Source: Siphonodentalium dalli (lineage: Eukaryota > Mollusca > Scaphopoda > Gadilida > Siphonodentaliidae). Taken from it: 64,000 bases of DNA. The notes below the pieces were generated by a model that worked only from the letters and a program-made list of their open reading frames with translations, did not search any database and was not told the DNA's origin. The stretch is from positions 14,119,729-14,183,728 of the forward strand of contig CP136068.1 in assembly GCA_032622095.1 (NCBI GenBank). Direction: 5' to 3'. A program made the translations under genes and the position numbers. Of this stretch, positions 24,438-37,389 are shown in pieces (positions within the stretch are counted from its first letter, which is position 1; each line of letters opens with the position of its first letter).

Positions 24438-25334
24438 TATACCTTATATACAATGTTATACTAAACGATATGAATCAACACATTATAAATGTTTCGCACG
24501 TCATGCATGGGACCGGATTTATTGAATCAACTGAATAATGGACTTTATGCCTTGAGAAGATGGCTAAATAAATATTCTGTGAATACATAATATTGAGCCC
24601 ACCAAGGGTTTTGCTAGTTCACAAGAAAGGAGACAGTTTCTCATTCAATGGCTGTTTAATTATCTGCATTAATCAGCCGAATAATAATGTGAAGGTGGGG
24701 CACAAAAAATCGCCCCATACAAACATACAAGTTAAACAAGAGTAACAAATGTAATCAAACATCATGACACATGATAATAACAAAAAATTACAAAATAGCC
24801 ATACTGGGCGGGAGGGAGGGTCAAGAAACAATTACCGATCCCGAGATGTGTATGAATTACTAACATAATATTTTAGACTACATAACTTTTGAATAAATGG
24901 TTTACAGATGGCGACTGATAAGGAAGACTGCTCACGTGATCAAAAGTATATATTACATTACGAACATTCGCGATCGAAACTAACTGCTGTCATAATCAGG
25001 TACCCGATCGCCAGATCGTCTCAAACATAAAATTGGTTATATATAACCTGCTATTATAATTGTATGCATGGTGGCGACAGGAAGACGACCTGATGTCATG
25101 TCGCCTCCACTTTGTGCTAAACGATTTATGTATTGATTATGTTATTTAGTTGTTGGTAACACTAGCCTTCATAAAAAAATACCAAGACACAGGACAACAT
25201 ATTTGAGTGGAACATGAACATAATAGCTTATTGGTACAGTCTCCATTTTTTTGTGGGGCGATAATATCGCAGACCACATAGAACATCAGCAAAACATGTG
25301 TTGCCTTAAGGTGAATATTTTCTAATTGCATAAG
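24438..25334 (+). other. End of intron 3, unclassified
   Basis: AT-rich sequence with no clear repeat ends. It ends with the acceptor TCTAATTGCATAAG at 25334. Confidence 0.6.
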
Positions 25335-25433
25335 ATGATGGAGATGATAGATAATTTGAAATCTTCGATGGATGAATTGATACAAGGACTGGATTGGATG
25401 GACAGCGAAACGAAACCTGCAGCCATGGAAAAG
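25335..25433 (+). CDS. M13 peptidase exon d (LDWMD region)
   Basis: 33 codons, phase 0 at both ends, with donor GTATATTC after AAG at 25433. It encodes MIDNLKSSMDELI and LDWMDSET, the M13 helix block MI..L...F...L..LDWMD..T. Phase 1 joining is excluded because it would give an immediate stop. Confidence 0.95.
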
Positions 25434-26301
25434 GTATATTCTCATTATGAATATTCAGCATAGTTGTGTCCGTACCCTGTCCAAGTAGAATTTCTTGGTG
25501 TGGTCAACACGACACTCGGGGTTTCAAATTTGCAACACGTAACCGCCAAATCCGCCCCATCGGAACTACATTACGTGTCCAATGTCACGAGCCAAAAACT
25601 AATTATTCCGACAAATGGTAGTGTGCCTTCAAAATAGGTCTCTTCGGTTCCCCATGCACACCCGTCTACTGACAGTTTAAGTGGCAGAACCCAGTCAGGT
25701 TGTAATTCACGGACACTCGAACCGTACATCTAGACTGTCACGCCAACTGCACATCAGCAGCCAAATATCGATTGCACAACCAATTTATTTGTCTTGAGTC
25801 AGTTTCCCCCTTGACTTCCATGACCGAAATCGCCTATCTACCCGACCATGTGCAGAGAAACAATTGCTGCATTCGTCATGCAGTGCAGATAGATATATCA
25901 CTGATGATTGCACGTTGGACACCAGTAACATTTGTGTTTTAATGCACTGTAGAAGTCAACTTATTAATTACATGGCGATCTGTTTGGTTTTATAAATTTC
26001 AGGGTTGTTTCTAGAAGAGCTGAATTTTATTGTCATTCACCACTCTGTTTACAAGCAAAAGGGATGCAATTGTATGTCTTACATCTCCACTAGAGTTTCT
26101 CGGGTGGAAGTGCAAACTAGTTGCCGTGGCATCGCCTATGAGAATGTATGCCGGGATATTGTATTGTGTATACTCAGAACCAAGCGATAGTAGATATTCA
26201 GAAGGAACTGGATTCGTTGCAAAGCATATCGTTCCAAGTATTTATTCATCCAAAATGCTGATGACACTGTCCTCAACTATCTGTTCTTCAATATTTCTCA
26301 G
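25434..26301 (+). other. Intron 4
   Basis: 868 bases with no identifiable transposon. Around 26240-26290 one frame reads QNADDTVLNY, faintly like a reverse-transcriptase ADD box, but with no flanking RT motifs. Confidence 0.7.
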
Positions 26302-26385
26302 GCAGCGGCAATGGCACGGTTTATTGGTTTCCCGGAAAATCCCAACATTCTAGATGATAAAGTGCTGAATGATATTTACAAGATG
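26302..26385 (+). CDS. M13 peptidase exon e
   Basis: 28 codons (84 nt) between TTTCTCAG and GTGAGTAT, phase 0 at both ends. It encodes MARFIGFPENP and ILDDKVLNDIY, matching the M13 segment A..K...IGYPD....D...L...Y. Confidence 0.94.
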
Positions 26386-28029
26386 GTGAGTATTGACATG
26401 CGATTCTGATTCAAAACACACCTCCCAAATGAGACTGTATCCAGGTCACTTGGGAAGAAATATCTGCCATCTTGGCCACATTGTCGGTAGTATGATTAAG
26501 TCTACATTGCCAGTGAGAATGGCATGTATGACAGATGAACATAGTTTTATGACCGTGCCTTGATTATATTTAGCTATGGGGAATCCGCTGCAAGTACACC
26601 AATCAGGTCTGCAGTGCAGGGAATTTTCCTAATGTTGGAGTTGACAAGGTCAAAAGCTTAACTTAATACATTAGTGCCAGTTAGCAGCAGTAGTGTTTTA
26701 AAGCTTTGGTCGCGAATATGATGTGGGATAAATGCTGAAAATGATGCAAACCATTTGTCCGAAAAACTAGATCATCAACATGAACATGAACAATTAAAGG
26801 GGGAGACGCAAGTTTTACATAAATCTAGCCAAATTGGCGAACGATGTTTAACAAAGAATTTCTCTGTATCTATCTGGCGATAGCTTCACATATAATCATC
26901 TGCGTTGTATAAATAATCTGAGCAATTATTTAATGGATTTTAATTTGAGAGTTTGAAAATATAATTTTCTTGTTTGTCCCTTTCGGTACCAATAACTGCT
27001 AGAATTAATAATTTCACACAACACTCCAATCACCAACACCAACTGCCTTATGAGAGGGGGCTCATACTGTTGAGTCAGATTTTAATTGCATAATATAGCA
27101 TCATACCCCATTTATTATAATGAAGAATAAAGCAGTCACAAATATTCCAGCCCAACGAAAACAAACGTTGATATGCTGTGTAGTCGACTCAAGCAGGGAT
27201 CAATCAACTGGAATTAGGCCATAGTGTTAAGATATATGGTGGTCAGCTTTTACTTGGCTATGAACCAATAACCCAGGACTCATCTCAACCCAATGTTTCA
27301 TTGACCATCAGGCATGACATGAACATACTCAAATATAGAACATGATTTATGGGTAGTGCCTTGCACTTTTGAAAAATAATTGCAGCAGTACTTGGTATCA
27401 GAAAACAGTGAAATTTTAAATATTTTACATTCCAAAAAGTCAAGTAAATGTCATTATAATATCCAATGGGTCTATGATTCTTAAATATTATGTCACAATA
27501 ATCGCTTATGCCAAATTTCTCAAATAAGTTACTGACAGATTTTGAGAAAATCCGTTTTAAAATACCAGGAAAGTTTGGAAAAACGGTCCCATCAAATCTA
27601 TAATCTATTCTACGCAAAACGGTTGACACAAGACGCCGAAACCACACTGGAAAATTTAATAATCCCAACGGCATTCCTTTTCACTGATAAGCCCCATTAT
27701 GTGTCCCCAAATATTAAATTATCAGCCACCATCTCTGGTGAATTTTGTCCATCTACCAGACTTGAGGATGTCAATGCGACATCTTGATTTCGACTGTTGA
27801 TTCTGTGTTGCCCCGTCGACTCCACAAGCATTGTTCATATTACGCTATCGCAGAATCAGCTCACAGATCCGTCTAAAATATGTGGAATAGTTTCTACTAT
27901 AAACAATAGAATACATTTGTTGAACAAATTTAGTTCAGCTAGTCCATTGGAATATATTTCACCACTGATATGGAATATAGGCTCGTGATCTTAATTACAT
28001 TGTGCATCTTGTTGGCAATTTCTTTCCAG
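26386..28029 (+). other. Intron 5
   Basis: 1644 bases, AT-rich. It contains a 129-codon minus-strand open frame (27285-27674) that I do not recognise and that has no supporting context. The acceptor is TTTCTTTCCAG at 28029. Confidence 0.65.
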
Positions 28030-28133
28030 TACAATTACAGTGCTGATCACTACTTGGAGAACAACCTGAACAAGTTACAAAAAAGTTTCCATCACAGAAT
28101 GTATGAGCTAAGAGACCAAACCGACAAAACTAC
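28030..28133 (+). CDS. M13 peptidase exon f
   Basis: 34 codons plus AC, between TCTTTCCAG and GTAAGTCT (phase 2 donor). It encodes DHYLENNLN and MYELRDQTDKT, matching the M13 segment Y.EN.LN......... L..P.D...W. Confidence 0.94.
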
Positions 28134-28640
28134 GTAAGTCTTGTTGCATCTTTTGCATTCCCATTATCTCGTAGTATTAGGTTTGGTTCATCTTATTGCT
28201 TCTGAACGCATGGAAGCATGGCGTCCAATCAAGGTATTTTGCCACATTCTGGTCCGAATATGTTGCTTACTATGGATCTATTCAACTCGTATATATTTAC
28301 CATGAAGAGCAACACCTGGGTGGTAAAATTTAATGCTAAACATGATGTCTGGTGTGATTTTGGGATCTAAATATATAGTTTTGCTATGGAAATGCAGTTT
28401 AACTGTTGACGCCAGGATCCGTTAATACATATTTCCATCATTAGAAACAAATATCACTAAGAATTACAAATCACATCAGTCAACATATGTCTGCCTCGCT
28501 TCCTGTTGGGATTTGCATTCCTGCCGATGAATTTGTAGGTCCACTTCACGCGAATTGAATGTCGTTAGGAAATCTCACATTCGTGTTCATGTTGCACCAA
28601 GGTATAATATAATACCACTGGCTGGCCTCTGACAGTGGAC
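28134..28640 (+). other. Start of intron 6, unclassified
   Basis: About 500 bases between the donor and the first recognisable LINE codons. Nothing is recognised. Confidence 0.55.
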
Positions 28641-30035
28641 CGGATCATAGTATCAACAAACAACGGTCTACTTTTCAAGCTTGAAATAATGGGGATAACA
28701 GGGACGATTTTAAAATTCTTGGAAAACTATCTTGAAAACAGACAACAAAGAGTAACAATTTCTAATTTTAATTCTCCGAGGAAGGAAGTTACAACAGGAG
28801 TGCCTCAAGGATAAATACTCGGCCCTCTTCTCATTCTCGTGTGCATAAATGACATAGTCGATGGAATTACACGCACCATACGGTTATTTGTGGATAATAC
28901 ATCACTTTATGGTGCTATATGAGATCCCATAACTGCTGCAGAGGTGATAAATTCAGATATACACAAAATGTTCAACTGGTCGATGATCTGGGCAGTTAAA
29001 TTCAACCCATTGAAAACAGAATCCTTGCTTGTATCGTGGAAACAAATACCCATTCACCAACCAGTAATAAGCATGTCCAACGAGAGAATATATGAGGTTA
29101 GCACACATACACATTTGGGTCTGACATTCAATCGGGAGGGAAAATGGAAAGACCATATAGAAGATATTGAAAATCGAGCGACCAACAGAATGTACATACT
29201 GAGGAAATATAAATTTATCCTTGACAGAAGAACTTCAGAAAGAATCTATTTGTCCTATATTCGACCTGTCTTGGAATATGCTTACTCGGTATGGGACAAT
29301 TACACAGACGAAGAAGCCGAATATTCAATATGAAGCAGGTAGACTAGTAACCGGTGGGACGAGAAGTTGTAATAAAGACATAGTTCTCCAAGAAGTTGGG
29401 TGGGATAAATTATCAAAACGGAGAGAAAATTCTAAACTTTTACTATATTTTAAAATGACGAAAAAAATGACTCCCCTCACTTATACAATGCTGTTCCGAA
29501 TAAAGTATCGCGTACTAGTGGATATGACACGAGATCAGATGACCTTAAGGGACCCGTCTGCAATTCAGTTACTTATCAGAAATCCTTCCTTCCACAATCA
29601 ATAAATCTTTGGAACAAGTTAAAACCAGAAGCGAGGAACTGTGAAACACTCTCAGACGTCAAAGCTTTTTTTATAGCGGTCTCAAAGAATGCCCTCGATA
29701 TCTGGAATTCGCATATACGAGAGCAAGCCAGATATACCATTGTCGATTAAGACTGGAAAGCAGTGATTTAAATAATGATCTTCACAGCAATCATTTGAGA
29801 GATAGCCCTTTATGCATATGTGGTGTCGAAGAAACAGCAGAACATTTTCTTTTTTATTGTCGCAGATTCTCTATTGAATAGGTGTTTCGCATAGTTAATA
29901 ACACGACCAGGCATAGCAACATTGTTACATGGAAACCGCGAACTGTCGCTGAAAGAGAATATAGATATATATATAAAAAAAATTATATTGTCTAACTGAA
30001 CTTTCCCCACGTCGCCCTCTGTATAAATAATAAAA
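28641..30035 (+). mobile_element. Decayed CR1/Jockey-like LINE fragment (3' half of reverse transcriptase to C-terminus)
   Basis: Reading + in shifting frames, the fragment begins in the RT palm (LLFKLEIMGITGTI) and reads FLENYLENRQQ. A GVPQG motif is followed by a stop at 28812-28814, and the YADD-equivalent reads FVDN (28889-28898), so the second catalytic aspartate is lost. Further on, STHTHLGL, SYIRPVLEYA and LQEVGWDKLSKRR are typical of the CR1/Jockey thumb and C-terminal region. A zf-RVT-like C.CG..ETAEHFLFYC lies near 29816-29865. Several frameshifts and stops make it inactive. The left edge is approximate, and the right edge is set at an A-rich stretch near 30035; no target duplication was found. 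Confidence 0.87.
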
Positions 30036-31940
30036 AATCCTGCCTATACATGAAACAAGTTGAACGTGTAAAAACACTTTATCACATCGAAGTGACCAAA
30101 TACACAGTACAATTTAGAAAACGACAACAATATCTCATATCTCGGTTCTCGGGCATGAACATCTGGAGTTGCTCGTCATAATAAGTATATAAGATGCATC
30201 AGTCTTGTCGTTTTGATCTTGAAATGTCAATTTCGTTACTATTATTCGAAGCTGATGGATTGGGGTCAAGGGTCAGGTCACAAACAAACAGCTAGTAACA
30301 ATTCAGTTCATCTAATGCATGGACTGCCCAACAGTGCCTCATTATTATAGGTTACCGTTTGACAGGCTATGTCCCTGAAGGCTTATAATGATAATACGAT
30401 AAAAAAATGAACAGGACAAATCAAACTGGGAAAAGAACATTATAAAATAGCAATAAAGACACCAAATGTATATGCCAAAGATGGGGAAATGGCTAATATA
30501 AGCGTCATACTTTCTGCCAAATCCCATTCTCTAAAATAATTGTCTTTATATATTATACATTTGTGTTAATTCATGTGCATGATTTAGAGAAATAAATATG
30601 TTTACACCGAACAACGGTTCTATGGTTTGTTACAATTACAATCATTATTGCCAAACGAATTTCTTGTCGTTTTCTCGCATCAACCATAATGGTTGACTGT
30701 TGAACTACTTAAATTAAATTATACTGGCCATCAACATTCGTCTATCGAGAATATGAACTTTAAAAACGACCATGATATGATGTTGATTCATTGCATTCGA
30801 CAATTTAGAGTTCCAGCTAACAAAGATAATATTTTAAACTATCGGATTTCGTCTAATAAGATAATGTGATTCAGGGGGTTGTGGAATTTCACTTTCACCC
30901 AATCGATGGATAAAACGCTGCTTCGCCTGGCGATGGTTAAGCTGGCGAGCAACGCACAAGCAATGACATCATATGTAAACACTGGATAACGAATTCCCAC
31001 ACCTCACTTGAAAGTGAATGGTAACTTAGTTTTAAATTTTGGGAGTAAATTCAGAAAAACTAAATTATTCTTGCTGTGTACATCTATTGTTTCGTTGACC
31101 AATGTGTTTTTCAAGATGCTTGTAACATTCACTCTATAACACGGAAATTTCATTCAGTTTCGAATTGATTATTGTAACCATCACTCTATAGCCCCGAAAT
31201 TTCATTGAATTTATAATTCAAATGAATATTCTGAGGACATGCAGTGCACTTTACAACATGACATACAATCCAATATATTCACAAGTTGCTAATCATATCA
31301 ATTTCGAGGGTGAAATAATACTTAATAGTCCAGTGCATTTATGAGAAAAAAGTGCCAAACCTCGAACTAATTGCAACACACTGTTTCTTAGCAGGATTAT
31401 GTCTATTAACCAATTATAAACAACATACTAAACATCAAAAAGGATAAAGAAAGGCGAAATTGATCAATTTTGTGAAATAAATTTATCAAAATTTGGTAAA
31501 AGACTCAATTTATAGCTTTTCAAGGATGTTTATAAAAAACTTCATTTCACATATCCTTTCATTTATACATCCATTTTGTTGATTACGCAACCGTGATTAC
31601 AGAACAGAATTTTTTTTCCAGATATTTTGATTATTTTTCGAATTATGTGCCTCCAAAATTTGGAGTTTGTCTAATTTCGGAGCCTCAATTTCCAAAAATG
31701 AGCTAAAATCCATTTTTATGGTCTAGTATTTTAAAAACTGCACAGAAATGATTACTTCATGCATCTATGATAGAGATTCGAGAAGACAAAAATATTCTCA
31801 AACAAAATGTGTGTATGGACTGCCAAATTTGCCTTGTGACACAACTGGTGTGATAAAATACCATATTTGAGGTCATATTTGAGACTTAATAAATTGATAT
31901 ACATATGCCCTGTATTTCTCATAACCTCTTAATCGTACCA
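30036..31940 (+). other. Intron 6 interior, unclassified AT-rich sequence
   Basis: No coding or repeat ends could be supported. Confidence 0.5.
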
Positions 31941-32853
31941 GGTTAAATACACTGTGTTGGAATTGCTAAACACATATGTGTCAGAATCAACTTATGGCCC
32001 TGTGAATACTTAGTATTGACTCTTTTCCAAAATATGCCATTTTGGACTGTTTTGGGGTGTTCAACAATGAATACAATTAGTGTTTAATATGTAAAATCAT
32101 TTGAACGTTCCTCCTAGAACACTTAATGTTGGGAAAAATAGGATTACATTGGTTATGCCAATCAACAGTCACTGGATTTCACATACTTTTCAAGAAACTG
32201 ACTCCAAATTTGAACATTGCTAATGGGGTAGGGAATCACAAAAGGCTATGATCTTGTCACCATATTCTAGTCATTGACGCAAAGGGTTGTTTTATTCCAG
32301 TTTGTGTAGATTATTCTTGCATAACGAAAAGTTTAGTACTTTAGTGGAGGTTTATTTAGAACATTATGAGCATGTTATATAGAACAACCCCAAAATAATG
32401 ATTCACCATTTCGCCATCAAGTTACAACAAACAGGATTGCAGTATACTCTATATCAAAGAATACTGATTGTAGGAGCTGGTGATAGTCAATTTTTGTGCA
32501 TCAAGCTCCATGTTTTCTGAGATTTTGTCAATATGGTTTCCCCTACCCCATTTTTCAGATATTCAAATTTGGCGTCAGTTTCCTGAAAAATGAGTGGAAT
32601 TCAGTGACATTCATTGACATATCCAATATAAGGCTACTATTTCAACACTAAAGAGTTTTAGGAGGAAAGTTCAAATGATTTACACATTAAACGCACATTT
32701 TTTTTACTATTTATACACAAAAAGCCTTTAAAAATGGACAAAAACTCCCAAAATGGCCTTTTTTTATAAAATATTCAATTCTTAGGATTCATAAGACCAT
32801 AATTTGATTTTCTACACCATGATTTTGGAAATTCCGTGACAGTGTGTTTAACC
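31941..32853. repeat. Old imperfect inverted repeat in intron 6
   Basis: Sequence at 31941-32238 (GGTTAAATACACTGTG... to ...GGGGTAGGGAA) recurs as its complement at 32535-32853. Shared landmarks are AAATCATTTGAAC, CCTCCTA and AAACTGAC.CCAAATTTGAA. Arms are about 300 bp with many substitutions and a ~296-bp spacer. It resembles an aged foldback or a head-to-head insertion of one repeat family. Confidence 0.65.
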
Positions 32854-33713
32854 ATCTGAACTATAAATTGTTGTCGATTTCCTGAGGATGAGTGAGCTTT
32901 TTGAATTCAAAACTAAACATGACTGTTCTACAACCACCTGCCACAGACACAATTTGTCAGTCATCCCGGCAGAAAATATGTAACAGAACTTTTGACTCTG
33001 AATTGTGTTATGTTTTCCAAAATCATGAATATTAATGATACATTTACTTTTTATCAATAATTTGTTTTCATTTCAAATCACTGATTTCCTATACTCCCTC
33101 GCCCTCGGCATCAGTCCCTGTGGATGTTATTATATGTGGGTACAGGGATGTGGCGATAGGGCCCTGGGTGGGTGTATATATCCCCACTCGACTGTTGCCA
33201 AACTCTTCAACTGTTGGAAATTGCATGACAACTGACACCAGCATTAGTTCGAAACTGTTCTGATTGTTTCTTTTGCCCATGTGTTCTAGAATAATCGACA
33301 TTTAGGCCACTTAAATATCTAGAGTATGGCCGCTTAAACTATTAATTGGTCTGGTCATTAATTCCATGTTTTGTGGATTTACCAACCAACATTTAGTGGA
33401 ATGTATTGTGTTAGACTAAAGTAAAATACCCTATTACTTGGACTGAAATGGTCATCTGACAGTTGAACAATTCCCAACCATAGGAACCTGTCAGGGTGGA
33501 CATTTATATCAGTTGTATATCATGGTATTGGCTGGAAAATTCCAACTCAAAACCTGAAAGGGGTGTGCAGGTGGAACTTCCTGAACTTTGGAATATAGGT
33601 TTGGTTCAAGTGGTTCAGTTAGAAATTATAACCACCATCATTCTAAATAAATGAATGGGAATCCATATGGTATTTATCTGCTTGTTATCATATATGATCA
33701 CATGTGAAAAATT
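32854..33713 (+). other. Intron 6, unclassified
   Basis: Nothing supported beyond chance open frames. Confidence 0.5.
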
Positions 33714-34444
33714 CACTGTGTAGGAACTGTTACATCGGAAATCGTTCTATAGCCGGTTTGTGATGGTTCTCGACTGATTTGTGACGGTTCCTGATGATCG
33801 AAATTATACATTTTCACGACTTTTTTGACAGTTAAAACGCAATTTTGAGGCATCTAGGTGATAATTCGATTAGTTATTATCAATCCCATCACAATATGTG
33901 GCACCAATGCAATGAGCGTGTTAATAACGAAACTTTCATTGTGCGAGTCATAACAACGACAAAAACCACGAATTTTGATAATTGTTTGGGTGCTCTCCTG
34001 ATCGAGTCGGTTCTCTCCCCATTTAATCGTTCTATACGGGTAAAACTATGGCTAATATTTGCCATGGTACATGGTTCAAACTGCCAATTTTGTGAAAGTA
34101 TACAAAGATAAACACAACCAACTATGCATTAAGTTGAAATTTGCACCACTTGTCATTAATTTCGATGAATTACATTGCCTTTCTATGCTTATTCAATAAC
34201 ATGTGTTACGCCTATCAAAATTCACAAAGTCGCCAGCTAGTGTGAAATATAACGCGTTTTGCAGGCCCAACATTCCCATGAGTCAATAGCCGGTTAACAA
34301 TAGTGAAATTTCATAGCGCTGGTCTTCGGAAAGCGTGAGCGTAGACGGGATATATAGAGTTATCTGTCTTGTATTTTATCTATTATATGTTTTGGAACTT
34401 CTGTCTGTATGTATGTATTTGTGTTATAGACTCGAAAAACTACT

Positions 34445-34860
34445 CGACCGATCCGACTCAAATTTGGTGTGTAGGCCTACTTTGATCCGGGGAACAATAT
34501 GGGCGGGTCCAATTTCACGTGCAACCGTATCCTTGACCTCGACCTCGCTCAAATACGCTCATATAGGCATGTTTCTGGACCTCGACCGATCCCACTCAAA
34601 TTTGATAGCTGTGTCTACTTTGATCACGGGAACAATATGGTCGGGTCCAATTTCACGTGCGACCGTGTCCTTGGCCTTGACCTCGCTCATACACGCTCAT
34701 ATAGGCATGTTTCTGGACCTCGACCGATCCGATTCAAATTTGGTATAATGTAGGCCTACTTTGATCCCGGGAACAATATGGGTGGGTCCACTTGCGACCG
34801 TTTCCTTGACCTTGACCATATTCGCTTCATATAGGCATGTTTCCGGGCCGATCGAACAAT
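34445..34860 (+). repeat. 138-bp minisatellite, three copies
   Basis: CGACCGATCC starts at 34445, 34583 and 34721 (period exactly 138), with a shortened remnant near 34850. Each unit contains TTTGATC..GGGAACAATATG and CATATAGGCATGTTTC. Because 138 is a multiple of 3, one frame stays open through the array; I do not regard it as a gene. Confidence 0.85.
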
Positions 34861-35213
34861 AGTTTGTTCAGGCGGAGACGATCACAAATAAATCCCTAAA
34901 TAGCCCGGATGAAGGGGAGGCACATCGGCTTGTGTTGTCTATTTTCTTAGACGTATTTTACTCAACAAAAAGTCAAAAATAAAACGTTAAAAGTTCGTTG
35001 ATACCCATACAATGTTCTGATTACGCAGTTTATAAAGTTTATGTCGGGCATCCGCTTGCTGGTGCTGATTATCTAGGTTAAATTCTAGAATTCTAGAATA
35101 TGCATCTATTAAAGCATATAAAAGCACGATAACCTTTCACTCAGTCATATTTTAGATTGACTAGGGATCTCTGATTTTTTAATAGAAGATATAAAAAAGC
35201 AAAGAATCCTACA

Positions 35214-35487
35214 GTTACAAATATTATTATATGGATTTTAAACCTTTGGTTACTAAATGCTCTGTAATGAGAATTGACTTGAATCCTATTGATTAATTTG
35301 TAGGAATGCTTAGCTATTAAGTTCAACAAGCAGTAACATATAAAAAAGAGAAATGAATAATGCAGTTACAAATATTATATGAATGTTAATCCTTTGGTGA
35401 CTGAATGTGCTGTAATGAGCAGCGACTTGAATCCTATTGATTCATTTGTAGGAGTGCTCAGCTATTAAATTCAACATGCAGTAACAG
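35214..35487 (+). repeat. Direct duplication, ~126-bp units, period ~148 bp
   Basis: TTACAAATATTAT...CTTTGGT.ACT.AATG followed by CTTGAATCCTATTGATT and AGCTATTAA.TTCAACA occur at 35214-35340 and 35362-35487, moderately diverged. Confidence 0.75.
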
Positions 35488-37389
35488 ATTGTTTGAATTA
35501 TTAGCTAAACATTCATACAAATGAATAATTAGAAATCAGTGTTATGGGTGTCTGAACCTGACTATTATAAGCACATTATTATTCCTCGCTGATAACGTGT
35601 CAAGTGAGCAGGGACGTGGTCTGGAGGGTCTCCAATGTTGGGGCGTCCACCTTGGAATTTCCAACCGCACCATCCCCTTGAAACAGACCAAACTCACGCA
35701 CAAGGCTTGGGCTTTGGTTTTTCCCAACTGTATGACACATTATAGCTCTAGATTGTATGCCATTCTGAAGTGAATTGATCAGTAGCCTTTGATTGGCCAC
35801 CATGCAAACCGGGGGAGAAACTCAGGATACATGGGCCCAGTGAGAAAATGTGTGGATATCTGAACGTGAAAATCATCTAGACTGGATTCAAGATTCCCAC
35901 GTGTTGGAAGTTTCCAACCTGGCGCCCCACCCCCACAAGATTGGAAATGTTCCCAACAGATGGAGAGAGCGATAGAGATGATTTATTTAGCAAAAGAGCA
36001 TACATTATTTAATACAAAGCATATTGATTAAATGGAATTAGATTCTTTGTCCATTAAAACCAGTTTCTTGCCAATTGGGGGGGGGGGGGTAAATGTGAAA
36101 TAGAAAACTAGATCACACATGCTCCCTACTTCCTGTCCACCCATCATGAGTTATGGATCAACTCTAAAGAAGATGTGTCCATTTGTATATGTCAAATATG
36201 GTTGATTACATGTTTAAAGTGTAGGAAAGTATGCAAATGTTGGTCTAAAACGACCACTATTAAATTGTTGTCAAATCAAACTAAGAGAACAATTTCAACA
36301 TATTGTTGGTGTTAATTTTCAAACCAATCTATTGTAAGATAAGAAATTTGTAACTGTTGAACATTTTCACCAAAGTTGGGGATAGACACCAATTAAGTAC
36401 CCCCTCCCCAAGTCCCCCCCCCCATCACCCCAATCACGTCATAGCCTATCAATGATTCAGTTGAACGTGATTTCATAAGTTATATTTATGGCTGGGCGAC
36501 AAACATGTGTAAATGTCCCTCAGGCGGACTTCAGAGGAGGATATATGATGGCGCTGGCATTGAAATATTGTCACACCTGGATCTTTCAACAATGCCCGGA
36601 TTAGTTAAATGAATATAACATCTCATATTCTCCTGAGAGTAGATTTATATTACCATTGGTCATTTATATAGGCGGGCATTATTATGATACTATACTCATC
36701 GGGACTTTCAATATTTATTTATGCCTATTAATGTCACTTAATCTCCCGTATTAGGTATTTAGGTATTTATTGTGTTATTTCTTAATATACCTGTTATATT
36801 ATGCAAATTACATAAGCTACAGTCATTATCTGGTTTAAAATGTCAGATACATAAGACGATTTTCGGACCAAAGTGCAGAAATCGTTCCAATAAATCTCAT
36901 GTACAGAACCGTCACAGCCATGATTGGTTTGAAATAGAACCGTAACACGCACCCGTGTTGATTAAGAGGTCACAGCTCCCAATTATCAATCCCTATCGGG
37001 ATACTTTCTCAGCTATTTTACAAAAGAATAACACGGGTATACTTTATAGTCAGTGTTTGTCTTCAGAATGCGTTTCATATTTTATACGCCACGAAAAATA
37101 AAGAAATTGCGTCCACGTGACTGATTTTCAGTGATAACATGTTGACATTTACGCGTTAATTCGTTACTACCGAGTTAATTGTGGCCTAGAGTTCAGGTTT
37201 CGATAACACGGCACTTCTGCAGCCTCTGTTCATTCAGGAAAGTATAATATATTAAAGATATCTATAATTATGCGTGATTTTGTCACAAAAATGATTATTT
37301 TTAATCATCAGGAACCGTCACAAATCAGGCAAGAACCATCACAATACCGGCGATAGAACGACTTCCGATGTAACAGTTCCTACACAGTG

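Larger units (their letters stand above)
33714..37389. mobile_element. TIR DNA transposon, non-autonomous, hAT-like by target duplication
   Basis: The left end CACTGTGTAGGAACTGTTAC and the right end ...GTTCCTACACAGTG are inverted repeats whose similarity extends about 95 bp. Subterminal TGTGACGGTTC / GAACCGTCACA motifs occur near both ends and again near 36906. Flanks are GAAAAATT (33706-33713) and AAAAAATT (37390-37397), an 8-bp duplication with one mismatch, as for hAT elements. The interior (3.7 kb) encodes no transposase I can recognise. It contains a 138-bp minisatellite, a ~148-bp direct repeat at 35214/35362 and a perfect hairpin. Superfamily assignment is tentative. Confidence 0.72.

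Noticed and set aside
26230-26290. Possible reverse-transcriptase ADD box (QNADDTVLNY) in intron 4
   Set aside because: No flanking RT motifs in any frame; probably coincidence or a very old relic.
27285-27674. 129-codon minus-strand open frame inside intron 5
   Set aside because: No domain recognised, opposite strand in an intron, and no supporting repeats or splice context. It remains a possible but unsupported frame.
34335-34748. 137-codon open frame with internal 46-residue repeats
   Set aside because: The 138-bp DNA repeat is a multiple of three, so an open frame persists by chance; the third copy and remnant break it.
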